Positions 23,286 to 34,045 of a stretch of 64,000 nucleotides of DNA are shown here, in pieces. Location of the stretch: positions 67,188,640 to 67,252,639 of the forward strand of contig JAVIAB010000101.1 of assembly GCA_032433765.1 (NCBI GenBank), in the 5' to 3' direction. The notes beneath the pieces were generated by a model. The model worked only from the letters and a program-made list of their open reading frames with translations. It was not told where the DNA came from and did not search any database. The translations under genes and the position numbers were made by a program. Origin of the DNA: Megaustenia siamemsis. Taxonomy: Eukaryota; Mollusca; Gastropoda; Stylommatophora; Ariophantidae. Position 1 is the stretch's first letter, and each line of letters opens with the position of its first letter.

Positions 23286-23652
23286 GTTGGCCTCTATTTT
23301 GTCTAATAATCATTGGCCTCTATTTTGTCTAATACTCTTTGGCCTCTTTTTTTTTTGGTCTAATAATATTTGGCCACTATTTTGTCAAATAATCACTGTT
23401 ATCTATTTTATCTACTAATTGTTTGCCTCTATTGTGTGTAATAATCTTTGGCCTCTATTTTGTCTAATACTCTTTGGCCTCTATTTTGTTTAATATCATT
23501 GGCCTCTATTTTGTCTAATAATCATTGGCCTCTATTTTGTCTAATAATCTTTGGCCTCTATTTTGTCTAATAATCATTGGCCTCTATTTTGTCTAATAAT
23601 CATTGGCCTCTATTTTGTCTAATAATCATTGGCCTCTATTTTGTCTAATAAT
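23281..23652. repeat. 26-bp minisatellite, about 14 copies, starting in LINE-C
   Basis: The unit ATTGGCCTCTATTTTGTCTA plus ATAATC. Early and middle units vary (ATACTC, TTTTTTTT). The first unit overlaps LINE-C sequence TTTTGGCCTCTTTC seen in other copies. Confidence 0.9.
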
Positions 23653-23834
23653 CTCGGGGTCTGTCCATAACAAATATGACCTATGAAACCTTATTCTAAA
23701 CAGAACAGTAACGATATAAGTAATTGGGTGCATTCCCATACTTCCTGCCCCACCTTCTTCAATTGCGAAAATTATATGAATTTTTGTGGGGCGTGATTTT
23801 CTTTTACTTTTCATTTCTGTACATTTTGTACTGA

Positions 23835-23955
23835 AGAACTGCGTTCACTAAAAGTGAGTTCTCCATTTTTGTATTTGGCAACTGTGTTCACTAAAAGTGC
23901 ATTCTCCATTTTTGTAATTGGCATTTTGTTTGTTAAAGTGCGTTCTCTGTTTCTC
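23835..23955. repeat. 43-bp tandem repeat, about 2.7 copies
   Basis: Unit TTCACTAAAAGTGAGTTCTC followed by CATTTTTGTATTTGGCAACTGTG, with the last copy diverged. Confidence 0.8.
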
Positions 23956-24089
23956 ATGAAGCAGATATTCAGCGACGGCGCATACTCAGAGGAAGCAACA
24001 GAGGCCATGACTCGTTCAACTTTTAATCAAAACACATCAAACAATTTCATTCAATGAAAGCTTTTTACTGAAACGTAAATAAAAGGCGC

Positions 24090-24215
24090 AGGAGAAAGGA
24101 CATGAGACCTGGCACCATGAATGCATCTTGTTCATTCTGTGATCGGATTTGTATATCCAATATTGACAGATTCAGTCACGAGAGAAGTGGTTCAGCAAAA
24201 CAACATCCACCATGA
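24090..24215 (+). mobile_element. LINE-I finger end, remnant
   Basis: Plus strand reads ASCSFCDRICISNIDRFSHE, a C-x2-C...H finger end homologous to that at 10260. Only about 120 bp is recognisable. Confidence 0.55.
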
Positions 24216-24589
24216 AGCACTAACATGTTATCAAACTACTGACTTATAATTGTTTGTTAACAACCGTCTGTCAAGATTATATGCAATGCATTTGAAAACA
24301 ATAAACAATAGAAATGGATTCTTGGTTGCCATAACACAGTGGTTTGTCTAAACAGACGGCTTACTTTCTCTTTATTGTAATGCATACAATTTTAGAAACT
24401 ATTTTAGATTATGTAAATTGCCACAATCTTTATGCTGCAATTTATCGGGCTAATGGTCAACATTGAAGTTGGAACGAAAACACCGAGCTTGTGAGCTAAA
24501 TGAAATAATCGATGTGACAAACAATTCTCAATGACATTTTTTTTTAAAAATTGGATATTTCCTTTTCACAACGAAATGACGTTGAGATA

Positions 24590-25852
24590 ATAATTACTTT
24601 GTAATATGAACAATTAAGAATCATCATGCAAAGAGTGCGAAACAAAATCAGTCCAGAAATTAGCGATGAACTGTGTGGTTTTGTTAGAGATAAAGGAACA
24701 AGCAATGTCATTTATATCATAAGATCTTTAGTAGAAAGAGCCATAAAGGTGAAAACAGATCTATACCTATGTTTCATAGATTACACCAAGGCATTTGATA
24801 AAGTAAAGCACCAAGAAATAATCGCAATTTTAGAAAACATAAACGTAGATAGCAAAGATCTAAGAATTATAAGGAACATGTACTGGCAACAAACAGCGGT
24901 CATAAGAACTGGAAACCAATTGGGAATGTTTCAACAAATAAAACAGGGTGTTAGACAGGGTTGTGTGCTGTCACCAGATTTGTTTAATATTTGTAGTGAG
25001 ATTATTTTAAAATCCATAAAGGGCATGTTTGGAATAACAATTGGAGGTCATACTATAAATAATCTAAAGTATGCTGATGATACAGTCTTAATCGCTACGA
25101 GTGAAAATGTGTTACTAGAAAAGACAGACATTATAGTGAAAGAAAGCAAAAATAAAGGACTCAGCCTTAATAGCAAAAAGACAGAGGTAATTGTAACAAC
25201 AAAGAAAAAGACATCACCTCAGTGCAAAATAAAGACAAGTGGAACAATATTAAAAAAGGTAAATGCATTTAAATATTTGGGAACTTTGTTAACCTCAGAC
25301 GGAAGATGTACAAAAGAGGTGAGATGCAGAATGGCTCAGGCAAAAGCAGCTTTCCAAAAAATTAGGAAGATACTATGCAATCCATTTTTGACAATAGAAA
25401 CAAGAAAAATAGTTCTTAAATGTTATGTAGAGCCAATCTTAACATATATACGCGAATCATGGACAATAAGACAACAGACAAGAAAATCAAAGGAGTCTGT
25501 AGAAATATGGTTTTACAGAAGAATGGTGAGCGTACCATGGACAGCTAAGAAAAGTAATACAAATGTCATGAGAGAGGTCAAAACTAAAAAAAAAGAGAGC
25601 TAATTTCCAATTTTAGGAAGAAACCATCAACATATTTTGGCCATGTAATGAGAAGAGAACAATTGGAATATATTGTAACAACTGGAAAAAAAATTGAGGG
25701 ACGAAGAGATACAGGGAAGCAAAGAGAAAAAAATAACAGATAGCCTAAGAGAATGGCTTGGCACAATGTCAATAACAGAAATGATAAATAGCTGCCGAGA
25801 TCGAAAGTTGTGGAGAGACATGATCACCTACGTCAGTAGGCCTAGCAAATGA
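24590..25852 (+). mobile_element. LINE-C reverse transcriptase, best-preserved copy
   Basis: The ORF at 24626-25603 (325 residues) contains the three core reverse-transcriptase motifs in order: motif A LCFIDYTKAFDKV (48-60), motif B QGVRQGCVLSPDLFN (107-121) and motif C KYADDTVLIA (148-157). These are followed by FKYLGTLLTSDGRC (215-228), CYVEPILTY (266-274) and WFYRRMVSVPWTAKK (295-309). A frameshift in an A run near 25590 ends the frame; the C-terminus (YFGHVMRREQLEYIVTTGK and further) follows in another frame. No endonuclease and no first fingers, so it is 5'-truncated and inactive. RTE-like by tail and C-terminal architecture. Confidence 0.88.
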
Positions 25853-27300
25853 ACTTGCTACACATGTAATAAACTATTAAATGTATGAATACGAGGAGTC
25901 TATGTATTTATATGTGAATCATGTCAGGGGTAGAGTTATGTTTACAACACTCGGAACACAAAAATCACAAGTAGCCAACAATTTTTTCTCACAGGCGTTG
26001 TAAACATGCAACTTCCTCTACAACGACTCGATGATCTATCGCCTCGGACATTTCCCTCCATAATAATATGAATTTATTATTATTTATCTCTTATATATTT
26101 ATATATAAGTAATGCAACCACTCATGGCGTCCTGGCCCTCTCATGTGTCGATCACACTGTCCACCACTGCCCCCAAGGCATGGAAACAACTTTTACTTCA
26201 ATTTGTTTACAGTGTCAAGTTTGTTTTTAAATATTGTTTTCTTTTACTTAACACTGAAAATGGAAAAAAGGCATAGTTTTGTACAAACCAGCTTACATGC
26301 TTTATCGTATTGTAGGTCGATAGTTCGTATCAGCGATGTGGTGTTTCTGTGCGAATGTGCTTGTAAGCGTATCAAACAGTGAAACATGTACAGTGTAAGG
26401 TCTGGCTTTTACTTTGTTTAAACGCACACACAATAATGTTGCTGAAGGTAAAATTCTAATAAAATAGAAAGTATGCAAACAGTGCAGCAAAACGTATACA
26501 ATACAATACTGCTAGTAGAACATGGTTCATATGTTCTTTTTTGTTTTAGACATAATTCAAATGTTAATAAAGAATATAATTTTTCAATAATTATTTATTA
26601 ACAACAATATCCAGTAAACGACCAGTTATAAAAAAATGGTACATGTTAAGATCTGAACGCAAAAACAATATTGGTGGTACAACTTTTATATTAGTGGAAG
26701 AAGGACGTAATAGATGATTTAATGGCAAATAGATATATTGTTTGTTGCTTTTGTTATTAAGATCATCATCATTTGTTATTAAGTCCACACATAGGTGCTC
26801 CGATATATCGCCTTCAAGAATGTAGAGTTAACTTGAGGAGAATCGTGGCCCACGTGCACGAACTCTGTAGCACCGCCTGGCATCCAAGGTTTCTGCTGAA
26901 AATTTTGCCCTGACAGAGGCATAAATTATTATTTACTTTTTTGTAGTTTAACTGTCATTTGTTCTTTAACGTGCGCGAGTGCAAACGACGTCTCCTGTCT
27001 ATTGCCGTTATCCGAGAGGCCAGGGCATCGAATCTAAACTACCCAAGAGATCAGGGTATGGTAACATTATAAAGTAACCACTGATCAATTTATTTTCTAT
27101 TTTTTTAAAAACAAAACACCGCTTCTGGTGAGCTTTGAGTTCAAGCTATTCTAGTTTTGAGGCCGATGTCGTTTATCTAGACTGCCCAGGAAGAAGAAAA
27201 GAAAGAAAGAAAGCAGACATCGTTGTCTATTTAAACTAATTAATTGAAATAATTAAACAAAATTATGGTTCAATATTTGGTGCTTCTCTCAAACGAGGAA
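25853..27300. other. unassigned AT-rich sequence
   Basis: No gene seen. The stretch at 26960-27060 (CTTTAACGTGCGCGAGTGCA) is GC-richer and resembles a motif I associate with molluscan dispersed repeats, but I cannot confirm that. Confidence 0.4.
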
Positions 27301-27312
27301 ACATTAACTCAC

Positions 27313-27336
27313 TTGACGCTTTCGATCATCTCTCCA
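27313..27336 (-). CDS. candidate micro-exon, 24 nt
   Basis: The donor is CAA|GTGAGTTAATGTTTCC and the acceptor is TTTGTTTGACTCTTTAAAG. The 24 nt reads WRDDRKRQ in phase 0; phase 1 has TGA. Similar to the 31945 exon both in coding bases and in the first 16 bases of intron. An R1 retroposon inserted at 27519-27938 lies in the preceding intron. Confidence 0.42.
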
Positions 27337-27518
27337 CTTTAAAGAGTCAAACAAAAACGAATGTGATTGATGACTCCCAATCAGGGAGTTGATTTGATTC
27401 TGGTTTGATAATGCAATCTGAATGTACGACAATAAAACATGAACACAATAAATGTAGATCACATAATTAATGATCACTTGCTTAAAACAACAACGAAGTT
27501 CATGCCAACATTTAACAT

Positions 27519-27938
27519 GTTGGGAATACCAGTCAATATGGCGGATAGGCAGCATGAACTTTTAATGGCTGTATCTAAAAAGTGTTCCTTGTTGCAGTTT
27601 CCTCATATTCCAGGTCCGACTTGCTGCTGGAGATACTGAGTTTAACGCTATGTGCACACCAAGAGCTGTGCATTTCATCCGTTTTGATCGTGTTTCGATA
27701 CTCTGATTGCTTACGATGAATGATGATACCGTATGGCGGGGAAGAGATGGCTGTGTTCACTTTATGTTTGGTTTCGCCTTTTGTCTTTTGACATGTGCTG
27801 AGAATGATGTGACGGGGACTGCAGCTATCTTTCATTGTTTGGGAGAAATTATTTCGGATGATTCCACTGGCATGGGTGGTTGAACAATTATGGATTTTAA
27901 TTCGTTTGCAGTGATACCGGGTCTTCCATAACCATAAC
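27519..27938 (+). mobile_element. R1 retroposon, truncated, abutting a 45-bp array
   Basis: 3' two thirds of R1, ending CCATAACCATAAC. The 10-bp target-site duplication CATTTAACAT is at 27509-27518 and 27939-27948. The right copy of the duplication is also the start of the first unit of the adjoining 45-bp tandem array. Confidence 0.82.
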
Positions 27939-28388
27939 CATTTAACATTATTTTAGTCACAGTTCCTTGTGGAGCATTATTTCCATTTAACATTATTTTA
28001 GTCACAGTTCCTTGTGGAGCATTATTTCCATTTAACATTATTTTAGTCACAGTTCCTTGTGGAGCATTATTTCCATTTAACATTATTTTAGTCACAGTTC
28101 CTTGTGGAGCATTATTTCCATTTAACATTATTTTAGTCACAGTTCCTTGTGGAGCATTATTTCCATTTAACATTATTTTAGTCACAGTTCCTTGTGGAGC
28201 ATTATTTTCATTTAACATTATTTTAGTCACAGTTCCTTGTGGAGCATTATTTTCATTTAACATTATTTTAGTCACAGTTCCTTGTGGAGCATTATTTCCA
28301 TTTAACATTATTTTAGTCACAGTTCCTTGTGGAGCATTATTTCCATTTAACATTATTTTAGTCACAGTTCCTTGTGGAGCATTATTTA
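27939..28388. repeat. 45-bp array, 10 near-identical copies
   Basis: Unit CCATTTAACATTATTTTAGT, CACAGTTCCTTGTGGAGCAT, TATTT. The ten copies differ only by occasional TTTCC or TTTTC, far more uniform than the other arrays. The minus strand is open across it (NNAPQGTVTKIMLNG repeated) because of the period. Confidence 0.96.
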
Positions 28389-28394
28389 TTTGCT

Positions 28395-28590
28395 GAATTA
28401 TCCCAACAAATATAATAAGAAATAGTAGGACTGAACTTTGAAATGTTGATTTACAGAAGAATAGGGAGAATTGGATGGAAAGAAAAGTAAACAAATAATG
28501 ACGTTTTGAAACGACTAACACTTAAAAGAGAAACTCTAATCACAATTAGAACAAAACAAATTACATTTGTGGGCATTGTTAAAAGATACA
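28395..28590 (+). mobile_element. LINE-A fragment, left of nested SINE
   Basis: Plus-strand remnant of the FEM.IYRRIGRIGWK.K...NDEVLK region through TFVGIVKRYT, with stops and frameshifts. It continues after the SINE at 28844. Confidence 0.78.
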
Positions 28591-28843
28591 CTAAGTAGTA
28601 AAGTAAAGAGCTCCCGTCACGTCAAGTAGCGTATAGGGAAAATGGTGTTAGTGACCATACATTTTACAGTCTTTCAGCGCATGATGTTTGGGGTAATGCG
28701 GTCGGTATTACGCCCGTGCCGCTTTACTTTCCCAGAAAAAATCCGGTACCCACTTAAGGCTGGGTGAACCCGGAAGCCGTTGGGTGAGACCGAACCCTAT
28801 CTTTGTAGTCCAATTCACTAACCACTGAGCTATCGCGGCTCCC
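28591..28843 (-). mobile_element. SINE S1, copy 2, nested in LINE-A
   Basis: Same 253-bp element, with A box TAGCTCAGTGG on the minus strand. It is inserted into a plus-strand LINE-A fragment and flanked by a perfect 10-bp target-site duplication, AAAAGATACA, at 28581-28590 and 28844-28853. Removing it restores LINE-A continuity across the site. This fixes both ends of the SINE: 5' GGGAGCC, 3' CTTTACTTTACTACTTAG. Confidence 0.92.
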
Positions 28844-29050
28844 AAAAGATACAATAGCCAACTAAAATTAATCTTGGAAAGTAAAATACAGGCTAATAGA
28901 GGAAGAGGCAGACTTAGACTAATATGAACGAGTAACATAACAAATTGTAACAAGTCAGCCTATGGCAACCTGCACCATCAAAGAAAGAGACAGAGCGGAA
29001 TGGCGCTCCATGGTAGCCAACCTTCGATGCTTAGTCGGCATTCAATGATG
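28844..29050 (+). mobile_element. LINE-A fragment, right of nested SINE
   Basis: Continues from the target-site duplication with the GRGRLRLI block and ends with the ATGGCGCTCCATGGTAGCCA block and ATGATGATGATGG tail typical of LINE-A. Confidence 0.82.
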
Positions 29051-29275
29051 ATGATGGTCAACTGTTAATGTATAATTAAACCTGACCGTGTGTGTATCGG
29101 CACCAAAACGTATACTGATAACAACTGTTATATGAGTGATATTAATTTATCAAGGGAAGTAATAACATGCCACGTGCACGGTCTTGAATTGGAAAATACA
29201 ACGTTCACAATGCCAATGTTATATCGTCTTTGAAATAAAATTTAAAAAAAACTACATTTGTTCAGCTTCTTTCAC

Positions 29276-29296
29276 TGTGGACCTAGTTAGAGAGGT
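29276..29296 (-). CDS. possible micro-exon, 21 nt
   Basis: The acceptor GTTCTTTTTGCCACAAAG and the donor ACA|GTGAAAGAAG enclose 21 nt. It is open only in phase 0 (TSLTRST); both other phases have stops. The donor is weaker than in the main set. It fits the phase-0 series by length and frame. Confidence 0.3.
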
Positions 29297-29654
29297 CTTT
29301 GTGGCAAAAAGAACACTTAAACCACGATCTCTTGGAATTGTTAAGGAGAAAAATAAAATTGTCTTTCTTTTCTTCTTTCTTGTTAATTCACAATCTACAT
29401 TGGGAGTCCTTGATTGGTAATTTATTTTGATTTTTGCAACAGTTCCCGAGAATAATTGGTCATCAGTTGTTATCTTGTGTTCCTGTCTTCTACATTGATT
29501 CTCCATTATGTATACAGTAGCTGTGTTGTCTGTTGTATGAAGTCTGTTGATTCATGTTCTGATCTTGTTAAACCATCATCTGGTCATCAGCTGGTTGTTA
29601 ACATTCCTACCCCCAATACATCCGTCATGTGTTTTATTACGTGAATGAAATATT

Positions 29655-30115
29655 ACACGATTATTGAGTTATTGAGTTATTTGCGGGTCATCATCATTGC
29701 ACTCCGAACATGTCTTTAGGTGCTCAGATCCTCTCCTCTGTAATTCCCACAGTGTCCAGCGACTGACGACTCCAGTTCTGTGTTGGTTGATACGTCTTCT
29801 TATCTATCTATTGACCTTTTAAGCCGTAGCCGGCCCATAGGGCATAGACCTAGATACTATTTTTCTTATCTAAATTTTCAAACGGTGTAAACATATTTTT
29901 TATAATATATCGCCATTTGTTTCTGTTCTGCGCAAGCAACTCAATCTCATTGAGTGAGCTGATTCCTGCTGCTCTTGAAGTCTTCCTATACGCTCACTAT
30001 ATTTCTCGGATCTGGATGTGCCCATCTTAACTTCTATCTCTTTCATCCGAAGTTGTGACATGGATTGATGGTTGTCGAAGTCCTGTGGTCTTCCCACGAG
30101 ATTAGCTCGTGATAA
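29655..30115 (-). mobile_element. LINE-E 3' remnant with an inner insertion
   Basis: 29655-29800 and about 29967-30115 match the two halves of the LINE-E 3' region at 12950-13200 (TCATCATCATTGCACTCCGA, CCCACAGTGTCCAGCGA, TCTCTTTCATCCGAAG). Between them lies about 165 bp of foreign sequence bounded by GTCTTCTTA and GTCTTCCTA. Confidence 0.68.
29801..29966. mobile_element. unidentified insertion in LINE-E
   Basis: Starts TCTATCTATTGACCTTTTAA. Flanked by a probable 9-bp target-site duplication with one mismatch (GTCTTCTTA and GTCTTCCTA). A weakly similar opening (TCTATCTATTGACCATTCGA) occurs at about 45333. Orientation and class unknown. Confidence 0.5.
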
Positions 30116-30171
30116 GGGGATACCATTCTTTTGCGACTGACAAAAATAAAAGAGGATAATGTGAAGCAAAA

Positions 30172-30200
30172 AAAAAAAATATATATATATATATATATTT
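30172..30200. repeat. A run and (TA)n
   Basis: Poly-A followed by TA dinucleotides, just left of SINE copy 3. Confidence 0.85.
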
Positions 30201-30245
30201 TTGAGTGAGATTTTTGTGTTTGTTTTCAGTTATATATATTATGTA

Positions 30246-30496
30246 AAGTAAAGTACTCCCGTCACGCCAAGTGGCGTATGGGGAAATATGGTGTTAGTGA
30301 CCCTATATTTTACAGACCTTCAGCACATGATTTTTGGGGTAATGTGGTCAGTATTACGCCCGTGCTGCTTTACTTTCCCAGAAAAAAATCCGGTACCCAT
30401 TTAAGGCTGCGTGAACCCGAAAGCCGTCGGTTGGGATCGAACCCTACCCCTTCTCCGTGGTAGTCCAGTTCACTAACCACTGAGCTATCGCGGCTC
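30246..30496 (-). mobile_element. SINE S1, copy 3
   Basis: 251 bp, same boxes and body. A perfect 14-bp target-site duplication, ATATATATTATGTA, is at 30232-30245 and 30497-30510. The 5' end here begins GAGCCGCGATAG, one or two bases shorter than copy 2. Confidence 0.92.
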
Positions 30497-30964
30497 ATAT
30501 ATATTATGTACTGAATATAAATGTGACCCCTTACTCCATATACCTCATACGCCACTACAGCAGTGTATGGACAATTTTGTTTCAATATTAACCGCGTTAA
30601 TTATTGTATCAATATTGTTGTGCTAGGAAACAAAGAAAAAGTATTACAACCTTATAGTTAAAATGTAAGGATTGTTGCACTGTCAGTGTTAGCTCATATC
30701 ACGTTTCTTCTATTTCTGTGTCAGCGAAAGAACCAAAGACCAGGTGAAGGTTTTATTGTAAAACACACGCATCAATGTTGCTGATCATAAGATATGATTA
30801 TAAAACTTTAAGTGACAAATAAACAAATTCAGAGGAATTAAAACATTACGAAATAGCAAGAACATGTATCTAATGTTATAGAAAGAAGTCCAGAGTATCA
30901 GAAATAACAATATTTATTTTTGAAACCGTATGTTATAAACAACTGGGATGTAAATTAACGGTTA

Positions 30965-30988
30965 AACATAGTAAGAAGTCGATGTTGC

Positions 30989-31023
<35 letters not shown>

Positions 31024-31620
31024 CTGTTGCTGTGGTTGTTTTTGATGTTAAGAATCCAGAAGCTTGTGAGCTGACGCCCTTCGTCCCAGTGCCATGTAAT
31101 GATATCTGCATATATTTCTTCGTTCCCTTGTACGAGGTGTTCCATGTATCAGATCTTTGTAGAAGTAGAGTTGCTCTGATGTCTGTGAGCTTTAACAGTC
31201 AAAAAAGGCGATGTTTTCATGTTTCATGTGGACATTCACAGAGTCGACATGCTGGGGTATGATCTCATGGTATTCTATTGATGTGATTATTCAGTAGTCC
31301 ATGACCGATTCTCAGTCTGATAATGGTGGTTTGGTCTCTTCTTTTTAAATTGTTAATGTTGTCATGGGGGTTTGGACTTAACATGTATTTGAAAAGACAT
31401 CTCGTTGTTTTTCCCATGACCCATCCATTCAACCTATTGTCTCTACTCTTAGAGTTTATGATTTGTTTGGCTGTGTTTAATGAGATGACGGTGTTAAATT
31501 GTGTCTCCCTGGATCCTCTCTTAGCTGATGTATCTGACGCCATTTCCTTGGTGTGTTGGAGTGTCCTGGGACCCATTGTATCACTAACTGTATGTCCTTA
31601 TGTCATGTGTAGTATTTAGT
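30965..31620 (-). mobile_element. LINE-G 3' remnant with trinucleotide tail
   Basis: The minus ORF at 31265-31576 reads AKQIINSKSRDNRLNGWVMG and NNLKRRDQTTIIRLRIGHGL. The latter matches the 'RRDQT.I.RLRTGH..LN.H..RI' segment downstream of RNase H in some LINEs. In the adjoining frame follows a CRLCECPHET knuckle-like stretch. The end is an AACAACATC-type tail (30965-31040 on plus as GTTGTTGAT). 5'-truncated. Confidence 0.65.
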
Positions 31621-31944
31621 TTGTATCTATGTCTATGGTCAGTTGTATGAGTTTTGTTTATGTTACATCCTAGCGTCAGGTTTATGTGGAATCAGTAAAC
31701 ATGATTGTTCTTGTCTTTGACGGTATGGTATCAAAAACAATTTTCAGATGCTACAGTGTTGTTTCTACGATATTTTTCTTCTTGGTAAATACTGTTTTTG
31801 AAATTAAAAACGAAAATGTTAATTAGGAAAAGAGAAAAAAGGAAGAAAAAAAGCTTAGGGAAAACAATGTACATTTCAATGATCACAATAAATATAATGT
31901 TCGGAAATATGTGTGTGACGGGAAATAAGAAAATAGTAACTCAC

Positions 31945-31965
31945 TTTACGGATGCGATCCTTTCT
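31945..31965 (-). CDS. candidate micro-exon, 21 nt
   Basis: The donor is AAA|GTGAGTTACTATTTTC, nearly the same as at 33457. The acceptor TTTACTTATAAACTAAAATAG is only moderate. The 21 nt reads RKDRIRK in phase 0; phase 1 ends in TAA. The residues and bases resemble the end of the 27313 exon (RDDRKRQ), again pointing to exon duplication. Confidence 0.45.
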
Positions 31966-32149
31966 CTATTTTAGTTTATAAGTAAATGAACAATAAATGT
32001 AATGGATGGATTAATAGTTTCATTAAAGTTGTATTATGTAATCGTTTGCTGTAACATTCAATCTGAGCTTGCTATAGTGCAAAGCAAGCAAATTAGAGGT
32101 ACATCACATAACATGTCATTTAGGAGAATAATATAATTTGTACATGTGA

Positions 32150-32345
32150 ACACAGCGAAGGGCAAAAATCTCTAAATAAATGCAAGGAAAATCAGGATAA
32201 TGTCCACTGACAAATCAAAAAGAAAACTCAAAACCAATAGCAACAATGAGGGATTTGAAATTGTAAGAAATTATGAATAGTTGGTATCTGTAGCGACACA
32301 CAATGTAGGTTGACAGTGGAGATAAAAATCATGGAGTAGTACGAA
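32150..32345 (+). mobile_element. LINE remnant, RT thumb region
   Basis: Conceptual INARKIRIMSTDKSKRKLKT and EGFEIVRNYE resemble the 'N..KTK.M......G..IE.V..Y.YLGS' stretch after motif C in LINE reverse transcriptases. Short and degenerate. Confidence 0.4.
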
Positions 32346-32829
32346 CACTATGTCTATTATTATTGTTTTTATGTAGATGAAAATTAATTTTGTTTATCAA
32401 TATGTTTTCTATTATTTAGTGCACAAAGTGTACAATAACCTCCTTTAAGCAATGCTTGTTACTTGGTCTATTGTACCGACGGTTGTTTGCTCCTGCCATC
32501 GATGGTCTTATTTACCAAAAATTAAAACATAAATTTCTCCACCGTGCATTATCAATATGTATAGTGAAGATATGGCTGTAAGATACTGTTAAAGAAATAT
32601 GGGCAAAGAATGTGACAAATCATTTGAAATAATCAGTACTGAGAAATCATGAAATTTACTATTTCTTTTTTTTTTTAAGAGAAACATCGAGATTATCGGA
32701 ATGATAATATTTAAAATAATGTATAAAAAAAAATATATGTAAATGAGCAATGATGAATCTAGAAGAGGTCAAGATCTATAATACACAACATAAAGATGAT
32801 GGCCTCAGTAAATAATTTATGTAATGATA

Positions 32830-33322
32830 TAAAGAAAACATCTTATGCAACAAATCAATGTTAATAAAATTGAGAAAGAAAGGTCATCGGTGCTATATTG
32901 AGCCAATTGTGACATGTGGAAGCGAATCATGGACTGTAAACAAAGAAATGAACAGACGGTTAGAGGCAACAGAGATGGGATTTGTCAGAAGAAAGTTGGA
33001 AGTTCTCTGGACAGCCAAAAAAGAGCAATTGAGTAAATTCTCAAATAGTCAATACAACAAGTGAGCTCCTAAGAAACATCAGAAAGAAACAATCACCATT
33101 TTTTTTCAGAAACATCACGAGAAGATGAAAGTTGGAATACTTGGTTATAACTGGCAAGATAAAAGGAAACAGAGATCGCGGACGACAACATGAGAAAATA
33201 CTGGATAGCTTGGTATCATGGCATGGAAAACAGTCAACAACAGAACTGATACGATGGACGATATCTAGAAGTTTGTGGAATGACATGATGGCCTACGCCA
33301 ACCGGTATGGCACACGGTGAAT
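32830..33322 (+). mobile_element. LINE-B, 5'-truncated, degenerate
   Basis: Plus-strand reading MLIKLRKKGHRCYIEPIVTC, ATEMGFVRRKLEVLWTAKK, MEYLVITGKIKGNRDRGRQ and ELIRWTISRSLWNDMMAYAN in broken frames, ending at the LINE-B terminus GCCAACCGGTATGGCACACG. It lies in the intron after the 33457 exon. Confidence 0.8.
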
Positions 33323-33456
33323 GGTATAAAGCAATAAAGTGATGTTTAATGTTAAAAAAAAATGAAAAAATGAAGACCGAAATACAAGACAAATCAATAT
33401 TCAAATTAATGTCTCTATTTCATTATCAAACCAACAGTAAGAAAATATTAACTCAC

Positions 33457-33477
33457 TTTATTACTATTTTCTTGTGA
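33457..33477 (-). CDS. candidate micro-exon, 21 nt
   Basis: The acceptor CATTTCTTTTCCAACAG and the donor AAA|GTGAGTTAATATTTTC enclose 21 nt reading SQENSNK in phase 0; phase 1 has TAG. It lies 1.2 kb downstream of the 34671 exon in transcription order, and the two share the opening of the following intron. A truncated LINE-B copy sits just beyond in that intron (32830-33322). Confidence 0.62.
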
Positions 33478-33679
33478 CTGTTGGAAAAGAAATGAAAGGA
33501 GATAAACACAGTACGTGCATTGATTTAATTTAATTATCGATTCATAATTACTGCACTTTACGTAAACAAATGAAAATAATTTCACAAAACAATTTTTTTC
33601 ATTTGATTAAAACAATATAAATATATAAGGTTTTCTCTTATGTATTGCTCAATCCCTTCTTCTAGCAGCTTCTGATATG

Positions 33680-34045
33680 TGTTCTTTACTTGAACCTGTA
33701 TAAGTTTCTTTTATATCTTTCTGATTTAAAGCTGTTATATCTATTTGTATTCCTGAAATAGTCATTTGTTGGTTTCTCTTTTGCTTGATTTTCCCTTTTA
33801 ATTATTACATGATTGTGATCTGATTGGCTTTTGTAACGCTGTTCCGGAATCTGCCTTTTATCATAAATGTAATCTATTTGATTCATCTTTCTATCTCAAG
33901 CGCTTTTCCATGTTTATAAATCATTTTCTCTTGCTCAAAGCAGGTATTACATATTTCCAGCCAGTTTTCTTCACAGAATTGAATTAATCTCTCTCCTCTG
34001 TTATTTCTTTTTCCTAAACCATGATTTCCTATAATGGTCTTACAT
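33680..34045 (-). mobile_element. LINE endonuclease-domain remnant
   Basis: Minus strand: GNHGLGKRNNRGERLIQFCE then NWLEICNTCFEQEKMIY, and MNQIDYIYDKRQIPEQRYKS with SDHNHV. These are the G.HG.G..N.RG, N..F, NQIDYI and SDH motifs of an AP-like endonuclease of RTE-type LINEs. Frameshifted. It is the only recognisable endonuclease together with the neighbouring piece. Confidence 0.6.

Noticed and set aside
27832..28521. 229-residue minus ORF with NNAPQGTVTKIMLNG repeats
   Set aside because: Read-through of the 45-bp array into LINE-A and R1 sequence at either end; not a gene.
32516..32542. 21-nt minus exon candidate with GTAAATAAG donor
   Set aside because: Acceptor lacks pyrimidines, and the 21 nt has a TAA in phase 0.
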